A stretch of DNA of 64,000 nucleotides from Sphingobium amiense (GTDB lineage: Bacteria; Pseudomonadota; Alphaproteobacteria; Sphingomonadales; Sphingomonadaceae), in the NCBI RefSeq assembly GCF_003967075.1, contig NZ_AP018664.1, forward strand, positions 1,240,001 through 1,304,000, in the 5' to 3' direction. How positions within the stretch are numbered: position 1 is the stretch's first letter; every line of letters begins with the position of its first letter. This document shows positions 34,857 to 42,553 of this stretch, one piece after another. The notes under the pieces were generated by a model. That model was not told the origin of the DNA. It saw only the letters and a list, made by a program, of their open reading frames with translations, and searched no databases. The translations under genes and the position numbers were made by a program.

Positions 34857-35171
34857 ATGACTACACCCAAACGGGCCGGTGACGGCCCCGCACGCAAAGG
34901 TGGTTCCAGGCTTCCACCAGCGGCGCGCGGATGGAAGCTCGAAGACGCCAAGGCGCGGTTCAGCGAGGTCGTTCGCCTGGCCCGCAGCGAAGGGCCGCAA
35001 CGCGTCACGGTCCGCGGCAAGGATGCCGTCGTTATCATCAGCGCCGACGAACTCGAAAGGTTGCTGCCGCCCGAGCGTAAGAAGCCGCTCGTCGCCTTTC
35101 TCGAAGGACTGCACCTCGACGGCGTCGATCTGACACGCGAACGCGATAGCGGACGGGATATCGTCTTGTGA
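34857..35171 (+). CDS. Phd/YefM family antitoxin
   Basis: A 104-residue protein. After a basic, Pro-rich extension of about 24 residues comes the Phd/YefM core: WKLEDAKARFSEVVRLARSE, then VTVRGKDAVVIISADELERL. The C-terminal helix and acidic tail (DLTRERDSGRDIVL) would bind the toxin. The toxin gene overlaps the stop codon. The N-terminal extension is longer than in typical Phd proteins. Confidence 0.88.
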   Translation: MTTPKRAGDGPARKGGSRLPPAARGWKLEDAKARFSEVVRLARSEGPQRVTVRGKDAVVIISADELERLLPPERKKPLVAFLEGLHLDGVDLTRERDSGRDIVL

Positions 35172-35620
35172 TCGGCTGGCTTCTCGACACCAATGTGATT
35201 GCCGCGCTCATCAATCCGGGCGGCGCGCCGAGCGTGAAGACATGGGCGTCGGAGCAGCCCGAAGAAGCGCTGTTCCTCAGCATCCTGACGCTCGGTGAAT
35301 ATGACAAGGGCATCCACGCCATACCTGCCGACCATTCTGAGCGGTCACGCTATATCGGGGCTCGCGATGCACTCGAAGCGCGTTTCAAAGGTCGCATTCT
35401 GTCCCTTGATGACGCGATCATCCGGCGATGGGGAGCAATCTCCGGCGACGTCAAGCTAGGCACGGGCCATACACCGAGCGTTGTCGACACGATGCTGGCG
35501 GCCACCGCGATCGAGCACCGGCTTTATCTCGTGACCCGCAACGTCAAGGATGTGCGTCACAGCGGTGCGGCCATATTCAATCCGTGGGAGGATGATCCCA
35601 CGACACTGGCGCTATCCTGA
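35168..35620 (+). CDS. vapC: VapC-type PIN domain toxin
   Basis: A 150-residue PIN ribonuclease with a GTG start overlapping the antitoxin stop. WLLDTNVIAAL gives Asp7 and Asn9; LTLGEYDKGI carries the glutamate; VVDTMLAATAIEHRLYLVTRNVKDV holds the later aspartates. Length and motifs match VapC/FitB toxins that cut tRNA or other RNAs. All metal-binding positions appear present. Confidence 0.9.
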   Translation: MIGWLLDTNVIAALINPGGAPSVKTWASEQPEEALFLSILTLGEYDKGIHAIPADHSERSRYIGARDALEARFKGRILSLDDAIIRRWGAISGDVKLGTGHTPSVVDTMLAATAIEHRLYLVTRNVKDVRHSGAAIFNPWEDDPTTLALS

Positions 35621-35645
35621 CCAGTTGGGGGAAGGATATCCTTCC

Positions 35646-35795
35646 TCAGGTTCTTTCGAGCAATCGCTCCCGTGCGAGGTCAAGTGCGTGCGAAAGCCTT
35701 ATCGCCACCACCTGGTCCTTGGGGTCGACGAGGCACTCAAGTGCCGCCTCCATGTGCTTGATGGCGTTTTCCAGCCTTGGCTCTTCGTCTGTCAT
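35646..35795 (-). CDS. hypothetical small protein, 49 aa
   Basis: ATG at 35795 on the minus strand, with GGAGAAG 7 bases upstream. The peptide MTDEEPRLENAIKHMEAALE continues as one amphipathic helix to a TGA at 35646-35648. It is shorter than usual gene-calling cut-offs. The large palindrome at 35852-36002 lies just upstream and could be part of its 5' region. Function unknown. Confidence 0.5.
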   Translation of the reverse strand: MTDEEPRLENAIKHMEAALECLVDPKDQVVAIRLSHALDLARERLLERT

Positions 35796-35851
35796 GTGTG
35801 CTTCTCCGTCCCGTCGCGCTCAGTCGGCGGGCACCCTCCCCGGAGGAGGAT

Positions 35852-36002
35852 GCCGGCCCCTGAGCCGGACGGTCGAAAGACGCGAACAATAGAACGCGTG
35901 CCTGATCTTTAGCCGGAGCCTGGACATAATACAGGCAATCCGGCCGCAAGGCATGCGCCGACTCTATTGTTCGGAGTTTCGACTCTCCGGCCCGCCACCG
36001 GC
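35852..36002. repeat. 151-bp seven-tier palindrome (cruciform-forming element)
   Basis: Seven successive complementary arms share one centre: 35852-35856 with 35998-36002 (5 bp); 35864-35869 with 35986-35991 (6); 35872-35878 with 35977-35983 (7); 35883-35893 with 35963-35973 (11); 35895-35903 with 35949-35957 (9, one G-U); 35912-35917 with 35939-35944 (6); 35918-35922 with 35932-35936 (5). The 9-base loop is 35923-35931. About 49 pairs form, with only small bulges. It lies between two minus-strand genes. It may be a structured RNA, an extruding recombination site or a small palindromic mobile unit. Confidence 0.8.
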
Positions 36003-36088
36003 GGACACGCTCCTCTAAACCAACCGGGCAGCAACTGCCAGTCGGTTCCGAGCGAAATTACCGGATGCCGCAGGTGGGTGCGGGGTCT

Positions 36089-36484
36089 TCAGCGTGTCGA
36101 TAGACGCGCCGCCTCGACCGGCCGATACATGTCCGCGCGATCACGCATTACACCCGTAAGCCAGGCGAGATGGCTCGCAGCGTCCGCCAACGGCAACGTG
36201 GCTACCGCGTCGAACAGGTTACGCTGATAGGGTGGACCGCTGTCGAGGATATCCACCAGCTTCTCCCGCGCGGGGCTATGGGGATCGGTGATCTCGGCAT
36301 TGGCTTCGCGGGCCGCCTCCAGAAAGGCCTCAGCCAGTTCCTGGGTCGCATAGTAGCCGCTGTCGAGATCTTCCCCGAGCGCGAGGGCGGCGATCTGGCT
36401 GCGCACATCCGCGATGTCGGGGTCGTTGACCGCATCGATCAGCGACAGGTTGAAATCGAAGGTGGCGAGATAGTCCGCGATCAT
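36089..36484 (-). CDS. hypothetical protein, 131 aa
   Basis: Minus strand. The ATG at 36484 is chosen because AAAGGA lies 8 bases before it; in-frame ATGs at 36505 and 36523 extend the frame. The acidic, helical protein starts MIADYLATFDFNLSLIDAVN and later has AAREANAEITDPHSPAREKL. No family recognised. It lies between the two large palindromes. Confidence 0.6.
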   Translation of the reverse strand: MIADYLATFDFNLSLIDAVNDPDIADVRSQIAALALGEDLDSGYYATQELAEAFLEAAREANAEITDPHSPAREKLVDILDSGPPYQRNLFDAVATLPLADAASHLAWLTGVMRDRADMYRPVEAARLSTR

Positions 36485-36583
36485 GGGGAAAGTCCTTTCA
36501 TCCATCACTGGAACATAGGGCAAACATAGTCACAATGGAAATGATCCTCGCAACGGGAACGCGGTCATGAATCCGTCTTCCGC

Positions 36584-36820
36584 ATGGGCCGCCCCGATCG
36601 GCCGGCATCCCGCGCCGTGATCGGGACGGTCGCACCCCTGCGTCTCCGGGGACGCCTGCGTCGAACCGAGCGCGGTTTCCTCCTCGATATGGAGGATGGC
36701 CACGTCTGGCGCCTCAATGGCGCGCAGGATTTCCCGCCGCTGGTGGACGCAGTCGTCGTCGTCGAGGGACGCAAGGCGAGCCCCAGCCTCCTCGACGTTC
36801 TCTGGCTCGGGCCGGCGTAG
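36584..36820 (+). CDS. DUF5818-like protein, 78 aa
   Basis: A small beta-barrel-like protein: LRLRGRLRRTERGFLLDMED, GHVWRLNG, then VVVVEGRKASPSLLDVLWLG. The pattern (short OB-like barrel, Trp in the second strand, DVxW near the end) is what I know from DUF5818 proteins of sphingomonads. Function unknown. The following 575 bases hold the second large inverted repeat and an AT-rich stretch. Confidence 0.62.
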   Translation: MGRPDRPASRAVIGTVAPLRLRGRLRRTERGFLLDMEDGHVWRLNGAQDFPPLVDAVVVVEGRKASPSLLDVLWLGPA

Positions 36821-36910
36821 CATCCCCAGAGGCACGCTCTGTTTCCTTCCTCAAACGTCGCGCTTGCGGCACCGTCGCCGCGGACCTCGGCGAGGACGCC
36901 TCGGCCCGCA

Positions 36911-37205
36911 ATCAGCGTCGCACGATGTCTGTCATCACATTCTGCGCCGCCTCGCAGGGTCTCGGCGTGCCAGGGCTGGTCGGGGCAAGCAAGGGCTGCC
37001 TCCGGCCAAGAAAACCTAGGAGTAGAAGGGGCCTGCCGACGTTGTCGCTTGGGGTAAGCGGTCGGCAGGCCCCTTCTACTCCAAGCTTTTCTAAAGGCCG
37101 CAGCGCGACGTCCCTTGCTTGCCCCGACCAGCCCTGACCCTTGAGCCCCGGCGACGGCGGCTCCGAATGCGATGACAGACGGCCACCGTCGCGTCCTCCG
37201 CTGAT
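36911..37205. repeat. about 295-bp nested inverted repeat
   Basis: One centre near 37053. Arms from outside in: 36911-36917 with 37199-37205 (7 bp); 36927-36942 with 37165-37180 (15 of 16); 36971-36995 with 37112-37136 (25, perfect); 36995-36999 with 37100-37104 (5); 37004-37007 with 37096-37099 (4); 37009-37014 with 37087-37092 (6); 37019-37040 with 37061-37082 (22, perfect). The apex is CGCTT-GGGGT-AAGCG. Near-identity of the long arms implies recent formation or selection. It could be the scar of an inverted duplication, a protein-binding site or a mobile-unit end. Confidence 0.8.
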
Positions 37206-37325
37206 CAGGAAGGAATGGCTTCGCCATATTTTTCTTTGTTCGAGACGCTACCGCGTCCGTATTATTGGCTCTGGCTCACCAAATGCGATGAAATACTGTC
37301 AAGAAAACAATAGAATATACTCGAA

Positions 37326-37395
37326 AAAGGGGAGGGGGTATAAGTATAGGTGCAGATGGGGATTGGCCCCGGAAGCATCGTTTGGAGTAAAGGCT
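37326..37395 (+). promoter_or_regulatory. G-rich leader (copy 8) after AT-rich upstream region
   Basis: A purine tract with GGGG runs (37326-37338) is followed by a short GGGG/CCCC stem (37358-37361 with 37367-37370) and TGGAG before the ATG at 37396. The 120 bases upstream are unusually AT-rich for this element, and CTGTCA-N16-TATACT near 37296-37323 is a possible promoter. Confidence 0.4.
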
Positions 37396-37869
37396 ATGAA
37401 TATCGGTGAGTTTAACCTTAACAAGGGCCGCATCATCGGATGGATTGCCACCCGCGCAATCGACCTGCCCAAGCTGGCCTTGCGCCCGGTGGAAAGCGAA
37501 AACGAACTGGCCCCGGCTTATGAGATCATCGCGCCCAATGTCGGGGGCCGTGTCGTTCAGGTCGGCGCGCTTTGGGAAGCCGTCGCCAAGAAAACCGGCG
37601 AGGTTTTCCTGCAAGGCCATGTTGATGACCCGTCGATGCCCGAAGCCCTGCCCATCGCGCTTTTCGGCTCGGTGGAGGAAGGCTATCGGGTGGCATGGCG
37701 CAGGCAGGAGCGCGACGATTTCGGCCCCGCCATTCGCACCCCCCGCGACAATGCGCCTTCCGGCAACCGTGGCGATGACTACGGTTTCGGTGACAGCACC
37801 GCCGATGGAAGCGGCGGACTGTCCAGCCAAGGGGCCGCATCCGATTTTGACGACGAGGTGAGAGTCTAG
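37396..37869 (+). CDS. DUF736 family protein, 157 aa
   Basis: Begins MNIGEFNLNKGRIIGWIATR and continues with APAYEIIAPNVGG, GALWEAVAKKTGEVFLQGHV, DDPSMPEALPIALFGSVEEG and YRVAWRR, the full DUF736 pattern. A Gly/Asp-rich tail of about 45 residues follows. DUF736 proteins are frequent next to transfer and replication genes of alphaproteobacterial plasmids. Their biochemical function is not established. GGAG precedes the ATG. Confidence 0.85.
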   Translation: MNIGEFNLNKGRIIGWIATRAIDLPKLALRPVESENELAPAYEIIAPNVGGRVVQVGALWEAVAKKTGEVFLQGHVDDPSMPEALPIALFGSVEEGYRVAWRRQERDDFGPAIRTPRDNAPSGNRGDDYGFGDSTADGSGGLSSQGAASDFDDEVRV

Positions 37870-37952
37870 GAACCGGACCAAGACGGGCCGGGGGAGCGCA
37901 GCAACGCTTCCCCGGACCCTAACCGATCATCCTGCCATCAGGAGTCAGACCC

Positions 37953-38978
37953 ATGACGAAGAAGTCAGCTAAGAAGGCCGTTAGCACATTTGCCGACCTG
38001 CCGGAACTTATCGCGGAGGAAACCGCAACCCCCGCTTTTGAAGCATCCTTTGGCGATCCGTTGCCGCTGTCCATCATCGAACACGGCGACGAACCGGGCG
38101 AACATGAGATGCCCGAACCGTTCACCGCGCAGAAGGTTTGCGGCGAACTTATCACGTCGCTTTATTGCCTCTTGACGGACACGCGGCTTGACCCGCTCGC
38201 CCCGGATATTGCTTGGGGTATCGTCAACAGCTTCCATTTTGTCGCTGGAACGGTGGAGCGCCGGGAGGATCGCCTAGCCGACAAAATCCGCGATATGACG
38301 CGGTGCATGGAACCGGGCGAGGTATTCAACAAAGACCTTGAGGATACCCAGCTTCAATGCCGCTCGCTTGCGGAACAGCGCGCCGCCATCGAAACGATGC
38401 GCGACTATGCCGCCGCCATGTATCGCGCTTGCTGGCGTCGCGCATGGGCACCGACCAAGGGCAGCAAGGCGTCATCCGTCACCACCGCAAGCTATATCAA
38501 TGCGCTGGATTTCTTGCAGGAACGCGCCCTTGCCAAGCGCGAGAAGCACCAGCCGCAAGGCCCCGTCGTCATCTTTTCCGGCCCCGCCATCTGGGACGAA
38601 TGGGAACCGCTTTGGGCGAAGCTGACAGAGATCAAGGCCCGCGTTCCGCATATGACGCTTGTTACCACCGGGCAGCGGAAAGGGGCGGACGCCATCGCGG
38701 CGGCATGGGCAGCGCGGGAAGGCGTCCCCGTTGTCGCTTATGGCCTCTATGGAGGCGGGCGCAAGGCTCCCTATCAGCGAAACCGCAAGATGGGCGAGCT
38801 TGAGCCGGTGGAAGCCGTCCTTTGCGAAGGGTCCGGCATCCAAGCCAATCTCTATCAGACCATGCGGAAACAAGGCGTTCCCATCCATGCTTTCCGCAAG
38901 CCCAAGGATGCCCCCGCATCCCGCAAGCCGCAGAACGGCGAGGGGGACACGTTCAGGCAAGCACGGCGCAGCGCCTGA
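37953..38978 (+). CDS. DUF2493 (SLOG-like) domain protein, 341 aa
   Basis: AGGAG precedes the ATG. The N-terminal 200 residues are helical (LITSLYCLLTDTRLDPLAPD, KDLEDTQLQCRSLAEQ). The C-terminal DUF2493 domain starts near residue 205 (VVIFSGPAIWDEW) and has the glycine loop TGQRKGAD (239-246) followed by AAREGVPVVAYGLYGGGRK. It binds a nucleotide-like ligand by family resemblance. It is regularly found with DUF736 next to conjugation genes. Confidence 0.82.
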   Translation: MTKKSAKKAVSTFADLPELIAEETATPAFEASFGDPLPLSIIEHGDEPGEHEMPEPFTAQKVCGELITSLYCLLTDTRLDPLAPDIAWGIVNSFHFVAGTVERREDRLADKIRDMTRCMEPGEVFNKDLEDTQLQCRSLAEQRAAIETMRDYAAAMYRACWRRAWAPTKGSKASSVTTASYINALDFLQERALAKREKHQPQGPVVIFSGPAIWDEWEPLWAKLTEIKARVPHMTLVTTGQRKGADAIAAAWAAREGVPVVAYGLYGGGRKAPYQRNRKMGELEPVEAVLCEGSGIQANLYQTMRKQGVPIHAFRKPKDAPASRKPQNGEGDTFRQARRSA

Positions 38979-39142
38979 AACCAAACGGCGCGGCGCTTCC
39001 CCCAGCGCCGCGCTACCCATCACACGAGACCCGCCAAGGCTGGCGCGCATCCCCGCGCGCTGGCCTTTTGTCGTGCCCCCGGCCGCCGCCGCGCCTGACG
39101 GCGCGGCGGCGGGAAGAACCAAAAGGGGAAGGGCCGACAGGT

Positions 39143-39466
39143 TCACGCCCCCACCGAAGGGCCGAGCGCCCCACCGTCATCCCCCTTTGCGGGCCTTGGC
39201 GCGGCTGGCGCTTTCCCCGAATGGGAAGCATCGGAGGCACCCGACGCCCCCTTGAGCGCAGCCAGCGCGGCAGCGCCGCCCAACCGCAACACATGGCCCA
39301 GCACGTCCCGGAACTCGCGTTCCGTCAATTGCTCGACCGGCAGCGCCGTCACCATTGCCGCATAGCGATCGCGTAGCCGCTTGCGTAGCGCAGCCTTCTC
39401 GACCGCAATCCTCTTCTCGCGATCTTCCAGATCAGCGAGCCTATCGCGTTCAGACATTTTAGGCAT
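39143..39466 (-). CDS. mobilisation accessory protein (DUF6437/TraC-like), 107 aa
   Basis: Minus strand. The ATG at 39466 follows AGAAGGAA. Coiled-coil N-terminus ([31 protein letters not shown]), then [18 protein letters not shown], with a disordered Ala/Pro tail. I associate this pattern with small proteins (DUF6437, or annotated TraC/TraD) transcribed divergently from MobF relaxase genes. It probably helps assemble the relaxosome on the nearby oriT. The family name is uncertain. Confidence 0.6.
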   Translation of the reverse strand: MPKMSERDRLADLEDREKRIAVEKAALRKRLRDRYAAMVTALPVEQLTEREFRDVLGHVLRLGGAAALAALKGASGASDASHSGKAPAAPRPAKGDDGGALGPSVGA

Positions 39467-39727
39467 GACCAGTTTCCTTCTCAGGCTGGCCCGCTCGTCA
39501 CGCGATCCTTGTCGCACAGGCGCACCCGCGCCACAAGCGACCCCACCGCATAGCGCGACCTATCTCCCCACATCGACCACCACCGCAATGGGTGCGCCCG
39601 GCAGCGGTAGGGATGACGCAGCAACTCCGTTGCTGCGGGCAAGCGACGCACGCGCTTCGCGGTTTGTAATGCACCGTACGCACGGGTGCTGTGGCCTGAA
39701 ACTGCCCTATAATCAATGGTTTCCGTT

Positions 39728-39775
39728 GGCAGACGCGTCAGCCAGATTTCACGTTATTTGGCTGACGCGTCTGCC
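39728..39775. repeat. oriT-like 17-bp inverted repeat in divergent mobilisation region
   Basis: GGCAGACGCGTCAGCCA (39728-39744) and its exact complement (39759-39775) flank 14 AT-rich bases. A partial third copy (GGCAGACACGTCCGCC) follows near 39825. Another perfect 9-bp stem with a 3-base loop is at 39617-39637. The 464 bases from 39467 to 39930 hold no gene and separate the divergent accessory gene from the RHH, TraD and relaxase genes, the usual place of oriT. I cannot identify the nic site. Confidence 0.6.
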
Positions 39776-39930
39776 GCCTCAGTACTATTGCCCGAAAAAG
39801 CCCCGCAATTCCGCCGTTTCCGGCTGGCAGACACGTCCGCCACGCTGATTTTATTGTGATCGTCGCTTGTCTGCGCTATAGTTGCTGTGCGTCGTGACCT
39901 CCTTGTCGAAGCTCCAGTCGGAGCATCACC

Positions 39931-40230
39931 TTGGCAAGGGTCACAATCCGGATCGACGATGCCCTTTACGAGCGGCTGCAGCGCCGTGCCCGTAAAGTCG
40001 GCGTCAGCGTCGCCGAACTCCTCCGCCCCGCGATCGACCAGACCGCCGATCCCCGCGGCGGCTACGTCTACACGACGCAGGACGAAATCCTCTCCTGCGT
40101 CCTGCAGACGCTCTCTATCCTCGCGGCATCGGTGCGACGCCGGTCGCCCGAGACGCTCGAACAGGGCATGGCCGACGCCAGGGCGCTGCTCCTCGAAAAG
40201 GGGCTGCTCTCACCGGACGAACAGCCATGA
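39931..40230 (+). CDS. ribbon-helix-helix protein, 99 aa
   Basis: TTG start with GGAG 7 bases upstream. The N-terminus (MARVTIRIDDALYERLQRRA) and SVAELLRPAID form a CopG-type RHH DNA-binding domain. The C-terminal half is helical. Sitting between the oriT-like hairpin and the coupling protein gene, it is probably the relaxosome accessory that binds oriT and represses the operon, like TrwA or TraY. The 170 bases after it show only the next SD. Confidence 0.75.
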   Translation: MARVTIRIDDALYERLQRRARKVGVSVAELLRPAIDQTADPRGGYVYTTQDEILSCVLQTLSILAASVRRRSPETLEQGMADARALLLEKGLLSPDEQP

Positions 40231-40402
40231 CCCGGCGCGCGGATCCCCACCTCGCGGACACATGCCCGGCCTCGCGTTCCCCCTCGGCGGGCTTCCCGTC
40301 CGGCCGCGCGATTGCCTGCGATTATTCCCTGCCGGTCAGGGCCATCCCAAATCCGGGGGCATGCCGTAGCGCACCGCCAGCCGTTCGGGGGAGGGGCCGG
40401 CC

Positions 40403-42553
40403 ATGAGCATCTTCCGCAACGACACGTTGGGGAGCTGGACGCGGGGCGGGCAGGCGATCGTCCACAATGTCCGCATGACCACCCAGGTCTTTTTCCAGAC
40501 CGTGCTGGCCGGGCTGATCCTCTGGTTGATGGGGACCTGCTGGTATGCGTTCGAAAAGTCGACCGACTATCAGCGCTTCGTCCTCGCCAAGCTGGTGGAG
40601 GCGACCATCAAGGCGGATGCGGCGCCGGGGACCAATGACCCGGTGCTGTTCCGCACCCCCGACGGGCGCCAATACTGGACCTCGGCCGACACCCTCGCCG
40701 ACTCCGGTGTCGCGAAGCAGGCGCTCCACAAACTCGAAAAGGACCTCATCCACGGGGCGGCCATTGCCGGTGTGGTCGCCCTCTTCGGACTGGTCAGTGC
40801 CTGGTTCTATTTTACCAGAACTGGGAAGGGGCTCGGCTCCAACGAATATCTGCGCGGCGCCCGCTTCGGGACGGCCTCGGAAGTGCGGCGCGCGCTCCGG
40901 GGGCAGAAGAAGGGGGCGCTCACAATCGGCGGCGTCGCCGTGCCGGAAGCCTTCGAGCCCGAACATATCCTGCTGGTCGGCGCTCCAGGAACGGGCAAGA
41001 CCAACCTCATCACCACCATGCTCGAAGGCATCCGCAAGCAGGGTAAGCGGGCGATCGTCTATGACACGGCCGGGAGCTTCGTTGAGAAATTCTATCGCCC
41101 CGGCAGGGACATCCTGCTCAACCCGCTCGACAAGCGCACCGACATCTGGAGTCCCTGGGTCGATGTTCCGCGGGAGTATCATTACGACCAGATCGCGGAA
41201 TCTACGATCCCCGACAAACATGGCGATCCGTTCTGGAGCAAGGCCGCGCGCGGCACGCTGGTCGCCGTCCTGCGCAAGCTCGCGCGGCAGAAGCACACGC
41301 TCATCTCGGTCCTGCTTGATCGGGTGCTGCGTTCCCCGCTCGCCGATCTTGCCGCCTATGTGAAGGGCACCGATGCCGCCGCTTTCATCTCCGCCGAGGG
41401 AGAGCGCACCTCGGCCGGCGTCCAGGCCGAGCTTGCCTCGGTCATGCGCAGCTTCGCCTATCTCGACGATACCGAGGACGGCTTCTCGATCCGGCGTTGG
41501 GTCGAGGACGAGAAGGACGACAGCTGGCTGTTCGTCACCGTCAAGGCCGACCAGCTTCCTTCGCTGCGCCCCCTGATCACGGTCTGGCTCGACATCGCGA
41601 TCAGCGCGATCATGAGCCTCACGCCCGACCGCGACCGGCGGCTCTATTGCGTCATTGACGAATTGCCGACGCTCCAGAAGCTCCCCAGCCTATCCGACTT
41701 CCTCGCCCGTGCGCGCAAATATGGCGGCTGCGGCATATTGGGGTTCCAGTCCTATCCCCAGCTGACCGCGACCTACGGCAAGGAGGATGCGGCGGCCATC
41801 ACCGGCTACTGCTCGACCTGGGTCGCGCTCCGGGCGAACGATAGCGACACCTCGGAACTTATCTCCAAAAACCTTGGCCGGGTCGAGCAGGTCGAAGCCA
41901 ACGAGGGGATGAGCTACGGCGTCAATGACATGCGCGACGGGGTGAACCTCAGTCGCATGCAGGTGACCCGCCCGCTGGTTCTGGACACCGAGGTCACCCA
42001 TCTGCCGAACCTTTCGGGTTTCCTCCGTTTCGGGCGCAATCTCCCCGTCGTCCGTTTCACCGATCGCTTCAATCCGCTGCCTTCGATCGCGGCCGCGTTC
42101 GTTGAACGCACCGAGCCCCCCAAAAGGCTGCCGCTCGGCAAGGCCATCATCTCCCAGGCGTGGGCAGAGCGCCGCGCGCGCCAGGCGCGGGAGGAGGCCG
42201 CGAGGCGAGGGCAGGGTCCGGGACATCCGGACACGCCGCCGTCTCCCGGAACGGGGCAAGGCGATCTTTTTACCGGCGAGGCCAATCCCCCGCCGGCGCG
42301 GGAGCCGACCCAGGAGCCGCCCAGCCTGCCGGATCCCCAGGACGCCGTGCCGCAGGATGAGGTGTTCGGACCCACCGACCACAGCGATTCCGGCATGACG
42401 GACGAGGGAGCGCCGATCGACGATCATCCCGACGAGGAGAACAGGGTTGCCACCCCCATCCCCTTGTTGGGGGCGACGCGCGGCACGATCCGTGTGCGGC
42501 TCGACAGCCATGGCCGTTCCGAAGGCCCGCGTGAGAAGGCGAAGCCGGCATGA
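40403..42553 (+). CDS. traD: type IV secretion coupling protein TraD (VirD4/TrwB family)
   Basis: A 716-residue protein. Two transmembrane segments near residues 27-46 (VFFQTVLAGLILWLMGTCWY) and 117-137. Walker A GAPGTGKT at 193-200 and Walker B VIDE at 417-420; a Pro/Glu-rich tail from about 590. It links the relaxosome to the secretion channel at the inner membrane and pumps DNA. GGGAGGGG precedes the ATG. The relaxase gene begins within its stop codon. The mating-pair channel genes are not in this window. Confidence 0.93.
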   Translation: MSIFRNDTLGSWTRGGQAIVHNVRMTTQVFFQTVLAGLILWLMGTCWYAFEKSTDYQRFVLAKLVEATIKADAAPGTNDPVLFRTPDGRQYWTSADTLADSGVAKQALHKLEKDLIHGAAIAGVVALFGLVSAWFYFTRTGKGLGSNEYLRGARFGTASEVRRALRGQKKGALTIGGVAVPEAFEPEHILLVGAPGTGKTNLITTMLEGIRKQGKRAIVYDTAGSFVEKFYRPGRDILLNPLDKRTDIWSPWVDVPREYHYDQIAESTIPDKHGDPFWSKAARGTLVAVLRKLARQKHTLISVLLDRVLRSPLADLAAYVKGTDAAAFISAEGERTSAGVQAELASVMRSFAYLDDTEDGFSIRRWVEDEKDDSWLFVTVKADQLPSLRPLITVWLDIAISAIMSLTPDRDRRLYCVIDELPTLQKLPSLSDFLARARKYGGCGILGFQSYPQLTATYGKEDAAAITGYCSTWVALRANDSDTSELISKNLGRVEQVEANEGMSYGVNDMRDGVNLSRMQVTRPLVLDTEVTHLPNLSGFLRFGRNLPVVRFTDRFNPLPSIAAAFVERTEPPKRLPLGKAIISQAWAERRARQAREEAARRGQGPGHPDTPPSPGTGQGDLFTGEANPPPAREPTQEPPSLPDPQDAVPQDEVFGPTDHSDSGMTDEGAPIDDHPDEENRVATPIPLLGATRGTIRVRLDSHGRSEGPREKAKPA

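Noticed and set aside
35852..36002. Integron attC site
   Set aside because: The ends lack RYYYAAC and GTTRRRY core boxes, the stem is too regular, and no cassette boundary or integrase is seen.
39617..39637. 9-bp hairpin as an intrinsic terminator of the minus-strand accessory gene
   Set aside because: It lies upstream of that gene, not after it, and has no T tract in either direction; it was counted as part of the oriT-like region instead.
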